DNA of 64,000 nucleotides from Erwinia pyri (GCF_030758455.1 NZ_CP132353.1:62001-126000), one strand, 5' to 3'. Counted from the stretch's first letter, positions 1-8,352 are shown. Numbers and translations: made by a program. Notes: generated from the sequence alone by a model not told the origin.

Positions 1-40
1 TGCTCAACCACTCTTCTGGCAATCTTTTCTGCTGGCTGGA

Positions 41-352
41 TCATAATTTACCAATTGATTTCAGCCATGCTTCCATTTTATGAGCTTCCTGAGCATTTCC
101 TGCCTGGGCTATCATAGCCAACTGTTCATAGTTTTGTGCCCTATCCAGAGTGGTATTATTCTTATGTGCTTTGAGGATAAGCGGCAGTACCGACGGTTTT
201 GTAGACCACAAGGTATATTCACTCCATGTCATACCAAGATATTGATGAAGTTCCATACCTTGCCCCTCAACACCTTTATGCCACTGCTCTACATAATCAT
301 CAATCTCATCTGACAACACGTCACCAGCGAGGCATTTTTGAATGAAATTCAT
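41..352 (-). CDS. Putative immunity protein for the adjacent E3-type ribonuclease toxin
   Basis: This is a 103-residue, acidic, soluble-looking protein with no signal peptide or membrane segment. Its ATG follows a good ribosome binding site (AGGAGAG). The gene starts 9 bases after the stop of a colicin E3-type nuclease domain on the same strand, which is where an immunity gene normally sits. Known E3/cloacin immunity proteins are about 85 residues and I see no resemblance to them, so the role rests on position alone. The frame is intact although the toxin gene upstream is broken, which suggests selection to keep protection. It could instead be an unrelated small protein of the neighbouring locus. 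Confidence 0.5.
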   Translation of the reverse strand: MNFIQKCLAGDVLSDEIDDYVEQWHKGVEGQGMELHQYLGMTWSEYTLWSTKPSVLPLILKAHKNNTTLDRAQNYEQLAMIAQAGNAQEAHKMEAWLKSIGKL

Positions 353-361
353 TTGTCTCTC

Positions 362-858
362 CTAATTCTGCTTGCTGATTTTTCTGCCGCGTACCGCGGG
401 TTTAATGATAATACCTGTAACAGGATCAACTACACCAAGGTGCATCCCACGTTTATTGAAAACTTCGATCTCACCGTGCATTGAATCCCAAGTGTAATAA
501 AGATTTTCGATATTATCTTTATAAACCTTACGGCCACCTTCGATTCCTGCTACTAACAATCCATCCAGAATGGATGGGACTGGAATGGGCAATCCCCCCA
601 AAACAACCTCCTGGCTTCCTTTCCTGATGTAAGCATTTTCTGGCGCACTATAGTTTCAGTCAAGATGAGTTCTGGCACTAAAGCGGGTGAATAAATGGTT
701 TTACGAGCGCGGTTCCATTTACTGTTTCCTGGGACGTGGTTTACTGAAATGCCCTTGATATCGCTATCATCAGAAAATCGTATACGTTCTGTACAGGCAG
801 TTTTTAAGAGGATGTCATAGCTGGCGAAGCAGAATCTAACTGGATGATTTTTAAATTT
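362..858 (-). pseudogene. Remnant of a bacteriocin or polymorphic toxin ending in a colicin E3-type 16S rRNase domain
   Basis: The last 79 codons (362-601) contain WDSMHGEIE and, near the end, RGRKI. These match the catalytic Asp, His, Glu and Arg of colicin E3 (D510, H513, E517, R545), an RNase that cuts 16S rRNA. The frame is open back to about 650, where a TGA interrupts it. Further upstream, another frame of the same strand (about 655-858) encodes plausible protein text (KGISVN, KWNRARKTIYSPALVPEL), so one frameshift near 630-655 separates a preceding domain from the nuclease. No start codon or receptor-binding or translocation domain remains. The only start for the short 3' frame is a TTG at 599-601, so I treat the whole as a decayed gene with an intact catalytic tip. 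Confidence 0.65.
778..787. promoter_or_regulatory. Upstream copy of a TCGTATACG operator-like palindrome
   Basis: TCGTATACGT at 778-787 matches nine of ten bases of the perfect palindrome at 958-967. It lies about 215 bases upstream of the operon start, inside the toxin remnant. Two copies 180 bases apart would allow looping by a dimeric regulator. It could be chance. Confidence 0.3.
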
Positions 859-942
859 TTAAATCATACCTGCCATGCAATTATCGACCGACATCACCAT
901 ACCAGTAGCGCAAAACCAGACCATCTGGTGAAAATTCGCGCG

Positions 943-971
943 TTGACTTTCGTCTGATCGTATACGAATTT
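943..971 (+). promoter_or_regulatory. Probable operon promoter with GntR/FCD-type operator TCGTATACGA
   Basis: TCGTATACGA at 958-967 is a perfect 10-base palindrome resembling the TTGTATACAA-like operators of several FCD-subfamily GntR regulators. A possible -35 (TTGACT, 943-948) lies just upstream, so a bound regulator would sit in the promoter spacer and repress. The operon carries its own FCD regulator at 8353-9117, the obvious candidate to bind here. The -10 element is weak. Confidence 0.45.
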
Positions 972-1002
972 GGCCTCACTAACTCTTCGGTGAGAGACCT
1001 CA

Positions 1003-1395
1003 ATGAAAAAGGCTATTGCGTACCCTGGTATGAAAGCGGAAGACCGGCCGATGGGACCCGCGCCCCTCTCGGCTGCGGTGCTGCATGAACCGATGCTGTT
1101 TATCTCCGGCCAGGTAGCGATTGATCCTTACACCGCCGCTATCGTTGGCGAGGATATTCAGGCACAGACCCGCCAGGTATTGAAAAACGTGGGCGATCTG
1201 CTCGGTGAAGCGGGGATGACCTTTGACAACGTTGTCCGCGTGACGATTTTTCTGACCGATCTCTCGCTCTTCTCGCAGCTGAACGAGGTTTACGCCGACT
1301 ACTTCTCCTTCCCGTTCCCGGCCCGCGCTACCGTCGGTATCCAGCTCAACCACCCCGATCTGCTGGTTGAGATGGAAGTCACGGCGATGCGCTGA
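1003..1395 (+). CDS. Rid family (RidA/YjgF/UK114-like) protein
   Basis: A 130-residue protein of the normal length for the Rid family, whose archetype RidA hydrolyses reactive enamine/imine intermediates to keto acids plus ammonia. The typical features are present: FISGQVAID at 33-41, the T-R-Q-V-L-K-N-V-G helix near 56-64, the arginine of the FPARATVG segment (R108) equivalent to the catalytic arginine of RidA, and the C-terminal VEMEVTAM strand. It is the first gene of the operon, 12 bases before the dehydrogenase gene. Rid proteins in catabolic operons usually handle imines made by amino-acid or cyclic-nitrogen catabolism, which fits the hydantoinase-like gene downstream. The exact substrate is unknown. 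Confidence 0.9.
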   Translation: MKKAIAYPGMKAEDRPMGPAPLSAAVLHEPMLFISGQVAIDPYTAAIVGEDIQAQTRQVLKNVGDLLGEAGMTFDNVVRVTIFLTDLSLFSQLNEVYADYFSFPFPARATVGIQLNHPDLLVEMEVTAMR

Positions 1396-1407
1396 GGGAG
1401 AAAAACC

Positions 1408-2385
1408 ATGCATATCCATATCGAAAATGACCCCGCTGGCCCGCAGGCGCTGCAACTCTCTGAAACGCTTCTCTGGCAGCGGCTGCAGGCAAATCCGGCG
1501 CTGCAGGGCAAATTTACGCTGTCAGAAAATCACGATCCTCAGCATCTGGCTGAATTTCTTCTGGTGGCGGATATCGTCTGGGCCGGACGTAAGTTTCCGC
1601 TGTATCAGCACGCGGCAGACGCCACCAGGCTGAGGTGGGTGCAGGTTATCTCCGCTGGCGTGGAAAGCTGGCTGGAGAAGTGGCCCGACGCGGTTCAGCT
1701 CACTAACGCCTCCGGCGTGCATGGCGAGAAGGGCGCGGAATTTATTCTGATGTCGGCCCTGATGTTCAACTACGGCATCCCTGGCTTTCTGCAGGATCAG
1801 GCGAACCAGCAGTGGCGTCCGGTCTTTGGCGGCTGCGCACGCGGTAAGAAAGTGCTGCTGCTGGGGCTGGGCGGCATTGGCGCGGCCGCGGCTGCGTTGC
1901 TGACCCGACAGGGGTACGAGGTGGTGGGCGTAACCCGCAGTGGGCAAAGCACTGCCACGGTTGCGCGCTGCATCAGCATCGAAGAGGTGGATGCTGAACT
2001 GGCGGATACCGACGTGCTGGTCTCCACTCTGCCGCTGACGCCGGAAACTGACGGACTGTTCAGCCGCGAAAGGCTGGCGAAACTGCCTTCCCGCGCCGGT
2101 GTGATTATCGTGGGCCGCGCGCGCGTTTTCGATTATGACGCGCTCAGCGAGAGGCTGAACGCCGGAACGCTGGCTGGCGCGGTGCTGGACGTGTTTTACG
2201 AGGAGCCGCTGCCGCAGGGCGACGCGCTCTGGCAGGTGCCGCGGCTGATTATGACCCCGCACTGTAGCCTCGACGATCATGGCGCCTATCTTGAGGGCTG
2301 CCTGACGCTATTTTTGCAAAACCTTGAACGGTATCTGGCCGGAGAGCCGCTTATAAACCGTGTGAGTACACAGAAAGGGTATTGA
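1408..2385 (+). CDS. D-2-hydroxyacid dehydrogenase (NAD(P)-dependent, GhrA-like)
   Basis: A 325-residue oxidoreductase of the D-isomer 2-hydroxyacid dehydrogenase family, which interconverts 2-keto acids and D-2-hydroxy acids. The Rossmann nucleotide motif GLGGIG is at 153-158. The catalytic triad can be followed: arginine in VGRARV (about 237-239), glutamate in YEEPLP (about 266) and histidine in MTPH (285). The arginine segment is V-G-R-A-R rather than the usual N-x-x-R-G, so it is somewhat divergent. The start ATG follows GAGGGAGAAA. Within the operon it would process a 2-keto or 2-hydroxy acid produced from the imported compound; glyoxylate/hydroxypyruvate reduction is the generic activity of close relatives. 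Confidence 0.85.
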   Translation: MHIHIENDPAGPQALQLSETLLWQRLQANPALQGKFTLSENHDPQHLAEFLLVADIVWAGRKFPLYQHAADATRLRWVQVISAGVESWLEKWPDAVQLTNASGVHGEKGAEFILMSALMFNYGIPGFLQDQANQQWRPVFGGCARGKKVLLLGLGGIGAAAAALLTRQGYEVVGVTRSGQSTATVARCISIEEVDAELADTDVLVSTLPLTPETDGLFSRERLAKLPSRAGVIIVGRARVFDYDALSERLNAGTLAGAVLDVFYEEPLPQGDALWQVPRLIMTPHCSLDDHGAYLEGCLTLFLQNLERYLAGEPLINRVSTQKGY

Positions 2386-2465
2386 TCTTACGGCCCAACA
2401 CCAACAGCGGTTCATGACTAACCGGTCATCGCTTATACCTTCAACAGCACCAGGGGATCCTCAGA

Positions 2466-3350
2466 ATGAAATTAGCACGCATCGCTTTGGTAGTATCCGG
2501 TCTGACCGGCGCACTGCTCTCTCTCTCCGCACAGGCGGCGGACACGGTTAAACCTTCCGCCGAAGAGTTCGGTGCGATGGCGCAGTGTAAAACCTTGCAG
2601 GCGAAATATCCTTCGCTGGTTGGCAAGGATGTGGTGGTAGGTCTGGGCGGCTATACCAAGGGATTTGAAGCGCCGTCGGCGGCGGATCCAACGGTGATTG
2701 AAGGTCTGGACCCGTCGCTGTTTGACCGTATCGGCGGCTGTCTCGGCTTTAAGCACACCTACCAGAATGGCTCTTTTAACGTGCTGCTGACCTCCATCTC
2801 CAGCGGCCGCGCCGATATTGGCCCGATGCTCTATGTCACGCCAGAGCGCCTGAAGCAGATTGCGTTTGTGGCTTCCGTGCAGGTGCAGGATGGATCGATT
2901 GTGGCGAAAGGCAATCCGGAAAAAATAATGAGTGCAGACGATCTGTGCGGCAAAACGGTAGCGGCCGCTGCCGGTACTTATGAAGCCACCAAACTGGTGC
3001 CGGAGCAGACCGCTAAATGTAAAGCTGCCGGTAAGCCGGAAGTGAATATGCTGATGGTGCAGAACACCGATAACAGCATTCAGGCGATCAAAAGCGGCCG
3101 TGCCGATATCTATCTGACCGCAGCGGGCTCCGCGCGTGAAATCGCTAAGGCCGATCCAGCTTTTGAGACGGCGTTTACCGTTGACCTGCCGATCATGGTT
3201 GGTTTCCCCATCGCCAAGAACAACACCGTGATGCGTCATGCGGTGCTGGATGCGATGAAAGTGATCCAGGAGAGCGGCGCGCAGAAAAAGCTGCTGGATT
3301 TCTGGGGCCAGGGTGCCAGCGCACAGCGTATCGCTGTCGATAAAGGCTAA
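2466..3350 (+). CDS. Periplasmic solute-binding protein of a polar amino-acid-type ABC transporter
   Basis: A 294-residue protein with a clear Sec signal peptide (MKLARIALVVSG..., cleavage near AQA at 23-25) and a family 3 (SBP_bac_3) fold: the SGRADI segment appears twice (about 116-121 and 210-215), the second copy marking the typical second lobe. Proteins of this family capture amino acids or small carboxylates in the periplasm for a PAAT-type importer, and the permease-ATPase fusion for this system follows 81 bases downstream. Four cysteines (about 42, 93, 160 and 177) could form disulfides. The ligand cannot be read from the sequence. Confidence 0.88.
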   Translation: MKLARIALVVSGLTGALLSLSAQAADTVKPSAEEFGAMAQCKTLQAKYPSLVGKDVVVGLGGYTKGFEAPSAADPTVIEGLDPSLFDRIGGCLGFKHTYQNGSFNVLLTSISSGRADIGPMLYVTPERLKQIAFVASVQVQDGSIVAKGNPEKIMSADDLCGKTVAAAAGTYEATKLVPEQTAKCKAAGKPEVNMLMVQNTDNSIQAIKSGRADIYLTAAGSAREIAKADPAFETAFTVDLPIMVGFPIAKNNTVMRHAVLDAMKVIQESGAQKKLLDFWGQGASAQRIAVDKG

Positions 3351-3431
3351 GTCCGCCACAGCCCTTTTTGCTGGCGTGCCGCTGCGCCAGCAAAAAGGGG
3401 AGAGCAAGCGTCCGACCGCTGGAGAAAGAGC

Positions 3432-4955
3432 GTGGATGATTTTCTTAAGTATCTGACCCTGCCCTATCTGTGGCAGGGCGCCGTTATCGCGCTGCAACTG
3501 CTGGTCGGTGCGCTGGCCGGTGGGGTGATTATCGGCTTCTTCCTGGCGCTGGCCAGCACCTCGCGCCACTGGGTTATCCGTTTTCCGGTGCAGGTCTATA
3601 TCTATATTTTGCGCGGCACGCCGGTGCTGCTGCAGCTGATCCTGCTCTACAACGTGCTGCCGCAGTTTGGCCTGTGCTTCAGTCCCTTTCTCAGCGCCCT
3701 GCTGGCGTTGATGATCAACGAAACGGCATTCTGCGCGGAGATTATTCGTGGCGGCATCCTCGCTACCGACAGGAACCAGCGCACCGCCGCGCAGGCTTTT
3801 GGCTATTCCCGCACCAAAGAGATGATCCATGTGGTTATCCCTCAGGCCCTGCGCGCTATTCTGCCCACCATGGGCAACGAGGCGGTCGGCCTGCTGAAAT
3901 CCACCTCGCTGGCCTCCGTAGTGGGAGTGAACGAGCTGACCATGCGCGGACAGACCATCGTTTCGCAGAACTTCCTGTTTATTCCGGTGCTGGTGGCTTC
4001 AGGCGGCATCTATATGATCCTCTCCTCGCTGCTGGCGGCAGGGCAGTGGTGGCTGGAGCGCCACTACAACCTTGAAGATCGCGCCCGTCGCGCCCGGTTG
4101 CGGCTGGAGAAGCTGCCAGTGCCGGCGGAAGCGGAAGTGGTGACGCTGCCGAAGCAGCGTTGGGAGACCAGCAAAGCCGCGCCGGTGCTGGAAATCGACA
4201 ATCTCTGCGTCGAATATGGCAGCAAGCCGGTACTGAAGGATCTCTCGCTGCACATCCGTCGTGGTGAAGTGGTGGTGCTGCTGGGGCGCTCAGGCTCCGG
4301 CAAGAGTACGCTGCTGAAATCTATCCTGGCGTTGACGCCACGCTCCGGCGGCAGGATTTCTACGGAAGGCCATATTATGGGGTATGACGAAAGCGGACGT
4401 GCGTTGCCGGACCGCCTGCTGCCCCAGAACCGCGCCCGTTCCGGCATTGGTATTGTCTTCCAGCACTTCGCGCTGTTTGACCACCTGACCGCGCTGGATA
4501 ACGCCATGAGTATCCCGCTGCGCGTACAGGGCATGCAGGAGGAGGCGGCGCGAGCCAAAGGTCTCCGTGCCCTGCGCGCTGTAGGTCTGGGTGACTTCGT
4601 CGCCAACCTGCCGCATGAATTGTCAGGCGGCCAGCAACAGCGCGTGGGTATTGCCCGCGCATTAGCGGCGGAGCCGCGTATCCTGCTGTTTGATGAGCCA
4701 ACCTCCGCGCTGGATCCGGAACTGGTGCGTGAAGTGAACCAGACTATCCGTAATCTGGCCCAGACCGGCATCACCATGATTATCAGTACCCACGATATCG
4801 CCTTCGCCGCAAGCGTGGCTGACCGTGTGGTATTCCTGCAGGGTGGTCAGCTGATTGAGCAGGGGCCGCCGGCGATCCTGAAGCAGCCGGAAACCGAAGC
4901 GTTCGCCACCTTCCTGAAAAATGAGCAGGTACATCAGGAGAGTCAGCATGCGTAA
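3432..4955 (+). CDS. Fused ABC permease-ATPase of a polar amino-acid-type importer
   Basis: One 507-residue chain carries both the membrane and ATPase parts of the importer. Residues 1-215 form a HisM/GlnP-like permease with several hydrophobic helices and the EAA loop near 119-145 (AAQAFGYSRTKEM). Residues 250-505 form the ATPase: Walker A GRSGSGKS (285-292), Q-loop FQHF near 343, signature LSGGQQQR (397-404), Walker B ILLFDEP (417-423) and switch His in STHD. It starts at a GTG (3432) preceded by GGAGAAAGAG. Separate permease and ATPase genes are the rule, so the fusion is unusual. A single permease type implies a homodimeric channel. It overlaps the next gene by 8 bases. Confidence 0.92.
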   Translation: MDDFLKYLTLPYLWQGAVIALQLLVGALAGGVIIGFFLALASTSRHWVIRFPVQVYIYILRGTPVLLQLILLYNVLPQFGLCFSPFLSALLALMINETAFCAEIIRGGILATDRNQRTAAQAFGYSRTKEMIHVVIPQALRAILPTMGNEAVGLLKSTSLASVVGVNELTMRGQTIVSQNFLFIPVLVASGGIYMILSSLLAAGQWWLERHYNLEDRARRARLRLEKLPVPAEAEVVTLPKQRWETSKAAPVLEIDNLCVEYGSKPVLKDLSLHIRRGEVVVLLGRSGSGKSTLLKSILALTPRSGGRISTEGHIMGYDESGRALPDRLLPQNRARSGIGIVFQHFALFDHLTALDNAMSIPLRVQGMQEEAARAKGLRALRAVGLGDFVANLPHELSGGQQQRVGIARALAAEPRILLFDEPTSALDPELVREVNQTIRNLAQTGITMIISTHDIAFAASVADRVVFLQGGQLIEQGPPAILKQPETEAFATFLKNEQVHQESQHA

Positions 4956-6006
4956 CGTACTGCCTTTTGAGCAGGAAGCGCGTCAGCGTTTAGGCGAGCC
5001 GCTCTACCGTTACATGATGGGCCAGCCTGCGGATGCGCTGCTGGCCGCCGCAGATGGCAACAGCCAGGATTTGCAACGCTATCGTCTGCTGCCGCGGGTG
5101 ATGCGCGGGAACAACGGCATTGATACCTCGGTCACGTTTGCCGGACATCGCTGGTCTGCCCCGCTTGGTGTGGGCGCCTTTGCCGGGGATGTGGTTTTCC
5201 ATCCCGAAGGATTGCTGCCCATCGCCCGCGCCTGCAGGCGCCTGCAACTGCCGCTGGCTGTCTCGGAAGAGACGGTGACGCCGCTGAGTGAGATTTGCGC
5301 GGAATATCAGGGCTGCTGGTTGCAACTGCGGGCGGCAGGCGAGCTGTCGCGTATTGAAGGATTGATTGCCCATGCGGCGGAATGCGGCGCCAGCGGCATT
5401 ATCCTCACCGTGCTGGCTCCGGTGCATCCGGTGCCGGGCCTGCAACCCGGCGGCTTCTCCATCGGCGATGCCCTGTTGCAGCGCGGCCTGAAAACCATCG
5501 GGTCAACCGGGCCGGGCGTGCAGCCTCTGCCAGCGTTTCCCTGCTGGGGCTGGGATGAGCTGCGTCAGGCGTGTGAATTTGCTGCCAGCCATAAGCTGCC
5601 ACTGCTGGTGAAAGGCGTTTTACATCCGGATGACGCGACTGCGGCGCACAATGCCGGTTGCCAGGGCATCATCGCTTCAAATATCGGTCTGCGTCAGAGC
5701 TCACGCTGGGTTTCTCCCGTGCAGCAGCTGCCTGCGTTGCGCCAGCGCTATGCTGGCGGGCTGGTGCTGGATGGCGGCGTGCGCAGCGGCACCGACGCAG
5801 TGGTGGCGGCCTCTCTCGGCGCCTCGCTGTCGCTGGTGGTCAGGCCGGTGATGGGCGCGCTGGTGGCCGGGGGGGAAGAGGCGGTCTTTGGCCTGCTCTC
5901 CGGCTGGATCAACGAAATCACAGCCCTGAGCCACTGGTGCGGCGTCAGCAGCATCAGCGAACTGAACCCCTCGTTTCTTACCCTCGCCGGAGCCGAATCA
6001 GCATGA
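4948..6006 (+). CDS. FMN-dependent alpha-hydroxyacid dehydrogenase-like protein with altered active site
   Basis: A 352-residue TIM-barrel protein of the lactate dehydrogenase/glycolate oxidase family. The ATG at 4948 has CAGGAG in front and is preferred over 4921, which lies deep inside the previous gene. The FMN-binding parts are recognisable: LPLLVKG (K222), LVLDGGVRSGTD (273-283) and VRP-x-MGALVAGGE (298-310). However, the segment that normally reads SNHGGRQ, with the catalytic histidine, reads SNIGLRQ, so the base is Ile246 while Arg249 is kept. The active-site tyrosine region (usually QLYVY) reads QLRAA. Ordinary hydroxyacid oxidation is therefore doubtful; it may do another flavin reaction or bind a different substrate. 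Confidence 0.8.
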   Translation: MRNVLPFEQEARQRLGEPLYRYMMGQPADALLAAADGNSQDLQRYRLLPRVMRGNNGIDTSVTFAGHRWSAPLGVGAFAGDVVFHPEGLLPIARACRRLQLPLAVSEETVTPLSEICAEYQGCWLQLRAAGELSRIEGLIAHAAECGASGIILTVLAPVHPVPGLQPGGFSIGDALLQRGLKTIGSTGPGVQPLPAFPCWGWDELRQACEFAASHKLPLLVKGVLHPDDATAAHNAGCQGIIASNIGLRQSSRWVSPVQQLPALRQRYAGGLVLDGGVRSGTDAVVAASLGASLSLVVRPVMGALVAGGEEAVFGLLSGWINEITALSHWCGVSSISELNPSFLTLAGAESA

Positions 6007-6941
6007 CTCTCTCTTTAGTTCTCAATCAGGGCGACGCCAGCGAGTCGCGCATCTACTACTGCGCGCACTATCTGGCGGAGAGCCTGGGCCTGTTTGCAAA
6101 GCATGGGCTGGAGGTGATCTTCACCACCGCCGGATCTGGCGGGAAAACGGTGCAGGGCGGGCAGGTGCCTGCGGTGATCGCCGGAGAAGCGGATTTGACC
6201 CTCGGCGGCCCGATGGTGATGATGAAAAATTATCAGGAAAACGGCCCGGCGCTGCTCTGCTTCGCCGCCGCCGTCTCGGCAAATCCGTGGTTCCTGGCGG
6301 CAGGGAAAGTGGACAGCAATTTCACCCTCAGCAGCCTGCGCGGCAAACGCGTGATAGATGTGGGCAACGTCGGTACCGCGACCCTCAGCTTCAACTGGCT
6401 GCTGCGCCAGCATCAGCTGGAAAAGGAGGTTGAGCTGATTGCCGGAAGCGGCGATGAAACGGCCGACTTTGCCGCCGTCGGCCGGGGTGAGGCGGAGTAT
6501 GCGCTGCACTCGATGCATGCGCTGGCACCCTGTATTGCGCGGGGTGAGCTTGAGGCTGTCGCCAGCCTGGCGCCGCTCTGCGGCGCCGTTCCCTGGAGCG
6601 CCTACATTGCCCGCCGTGACGTTATGGCGGAGAAAAAAGCGGCCTTCAGCGCGTTTACTGCGGCGCTGAGCGAGGCGCAGCAGTGGCTGCAGGCTAACGG
6701 TGCCGCGGCGCTGGCGGCGCAGGTTCAGCCCTGGTATCCCGACTATCCGTCAGCGGCGCTGGTTACCGGTCTGGACGCCTACCTTAAAGCAAACGTTTTT
6801 GCACCTTCCCCATTGATGAGGCGTGAGGATTTCGATCGCTTCGCCGTGCTGCTGACTGAAGCAGGCTGGCTCACGCCGGCGATCCCGGTGCCTTTTGCCG
6901 CGCTGGTGGAGCTTTCTTTCGCCACCGGCGTAAAACCGTAA
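6003..6941 (+). CDS. SsuA/THI5-like (NMT1 family) substrate-binding-type protein without signal peptide
   Basis: A 312-residue protein resembling the SsuA/TauA/THI5 group: an N-terminal YYCAHYLAESLGLFAKHGLEV segment (the typical 'becomes-high-affinity' start of these folds), a GEADLTLGG lobe near 61-69 and LRGKRVIDVGNVGT near 112-125. Members are normally secreted binding proteins, but this one has no signal peptide and starts straight into the mature fold. Its ATG overlaps the previous stop (ATGA), so start and translational coupling are clear. It may be a cytoplasmic enzyme or ligand-binding partner, as in the THI5 branch where the fold acts in metabolism. Function in this operon is unknown. 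Confidence 0.75.
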   Translation: MTLSLVLNQGDASESRIYYCAHYLAESLGLFAKHGLEVIFTTAGSGGKTVQGGQVPAVIAGEADLTLGGPMVMMKNYQENGPALLCFAAAVSANPWFLAAGKVDSNFTLSSLRGKRVIDVGNVGTATLSFNWLLRQHQLEKEVELIAGSGDETADFAAVGRGEAEYALHSMHALAPCIARGELEAVASLAPLCGAVPWSAYIARRDVMAEKKAAFSAFTAALSEAQQWLQANGAAALAAQVQPWYPDYPSAALVTGLDAYLKANVFAPSPLMRREDFDRFAVLLTEAGWLTPAIPVPFAALVELSFATGVKP

Positions 6942-6954
6942 CAGGAGAAACGGC

Positions 6955-8331
6955 ATGAAAACGTTAATTATTAATGGCCTGGTGGTGCTGGAAAGCGGGG
7001 AAGTGCAGGCCGACCTGCTGATTGAGCAGGGGAAAATCGCCGGGATCCTGGCGCGCGGCGCGTGCTTGCCCGCCGTTGATGAAATTATCGATGCCAGCGG
7101 GCTGGTGGTGATGCCTGGGGCAATTGATGTGCATACTCACTTTACCGGCTCGCACGACTTCCCGGAGCAGGAGCTGCGTGAGGGCACGCGCGGCGCCGCT
7201 GCACATGGCGTCACCACCATTGTGGAGATGCCGCACTCCTTGCCGCCTGCGACCTCGACAAAAAACTTTATCGCCAAGCGCGAGATGCTGGCCCGCAGCT
7301 GTTCGGTCGATTTCGCGATGTGGGCAGGGCTGGATGGCAGCAATGTCAGCCAGCTTGCGGAGCTGGACGCGCTGGGCGCTATCGCCTTCAAAGCTTTTCT
7401 CTGCAGCGGCGCGGTCAACGGTGAGGCGACCGATGAGAAGGGGCTGCCGCGCCTGAACGATGACGGCCTGCTGCGTGCGATGCGCGAGCTGAAAACCTTT
7501 GATGGCCTGATTGGCGTGCATGCCGAGAACCACGATATTCTGATTGGCGCAGGCAGCGAACTGCGTGAAGCAGGGCGGAAAGATACCCGCGCTCATGCGC
7601 TGGCAGGCCCGGAGATTGCTGAAATCGAAGCCGTTGGCCGCGTGCTGCAAATTGCCAAAGCCACCGGCGCCAGAGCGCATATCGTGCACGTCAGCTCGGC
7701 TGAGGCTGCACAGCAGATTGCTGATGCCCGTCCGGAAGTGCGGGTGACGTTTGAAACCTGTCCTCACTATCTGATGCTTGATGAAGAGGATCTGGTCCGC
7801 ATTGGTCCCAACGCCCGCTGCGGGCCGCCAATCCGCCCGCGGCCGGTGGTGGAAGCGCTCTGGCAGGTGCTGCACAGCGGCGAAATCGATCTGCTCGCCT
7901 CCGACCATTGTCCCTATACGCCGGAGCAGAAGCTGGCTGGCCTGGAAACCATCTGGGAAGCGGGCATGGGGCTGACCGGCGTGGAGACGCTGGGGCCGAT
8001 GTTCTTCAGCGAAGGCCACCTGAAGCGCGGCGTCTCCCTGCAGGATTTCGCCCGCATGACGGCTACCGGCCCGGCAAAGGCTTTCCACCTTTACCCGCAG
8101 AAGGGCGCTATCGCTCTCGGCTTTGATGCTGACCTGGCCTTTTACGATCCCGCCGCGAGCTGGACGGTTGAAGGGGCGAAGTTCCAGGGGCTGGGCAAGT
8201 GGAGCGCCTTTGAAGGCATGGCCTGTCAGGGCAACGTTGTCCGTACCCTGATCCGTGGCGTGACCGTCTTCTCGCAGGGCAAAATGCAGGTTGAACCCGG
8301 ATTTGGTCAGTTCCAGACCCGCACCCATTAA
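6955..8331 (+). CDS. Cyclic amidohydrolase (allantoinase / dihydroorotase / hydantoinase-like)
   Basis: A 458-residue metal-dependent amidohydrolase that opens cyclic amides or ureides. All metal ligands are visible: DVHTHF (H60, H62), a lysine for carboxylation in AFKAFLC (K146), VHAEN (H189), HIVHVSS (H245) and SDHCP (D317). Length and motif layout fit allantoinase (AllB) and L-hydantoinase best, but no other allantoin genes are nearby, so I do not assign that substrate. With the Rid protein and hydroxyacid enzymes it suggests that the operon degrades a ring with an amide or ureido nitrogen. SD CAGGAGAAA precedes the ATG. Confidence 0.88.
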   Translation: MKTLIINGLVVLESGEVQADLLIEQGKIAGILARGACLPAVDEIIDASGLVVMPGAIDVHTHFTGSHDFPEQELREGTRGAAAHGVTTIVEMPHSLPPATSTKNFIAKREMLARSCSVDFAMWAGLDGSNVSQLAELDALGAIAFKAFLCSGAVNGEATDEKGLPRLNDDGLLRAMRELKTFDGLIGVHAENHDILIGAGSELREAGRKDTRAHALAGPEIAEIEAVGRVLQIAKATGARAHIVHVSSAEAAQQIADARPEVRVTFETCPHYLMLDEEDLVRIGPNARCGPPIRPRPVVEALWQVLHSGEIDLLASDHCPYTPEQKLAGLETIWEAGMGLTGVETLGPMFFSEGHLKRGVSLQDFARMTATGPAKAFHLYPQKGAIALGFDADLAFYDPAASWTVEGAKFQGLGKWSAFEGMACQGNVVRTLIRGVTVFSQGKMQVEPGFGQFQTRTH

Positions 8332-8352
8332 TGAGTGAATCAGGAGAGTGCT

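Noticed and set aside
362..601. Complete 79-residue toxin gene with TTG start
   Set aside because: The coding-like text continues upstream of the TTG and then in another frame, so this is the end of a larger broken gene.
2472..3830. Long open frame on the minus strand opposite the binding-protein and permease genes
   Set aside because: It is antisense to two clear genes, has no ribosome site and no family-like text; GC-rich DNA gives such frames.
6955..8331. Allantoinase allB with an allantoin pathway
   Set aside because: No allantoate, ureidoglycolate or glyoxylate pathway genes of the all/gcl type are nearby, so only the broad cyclic amidohydrolase assignment is kept.
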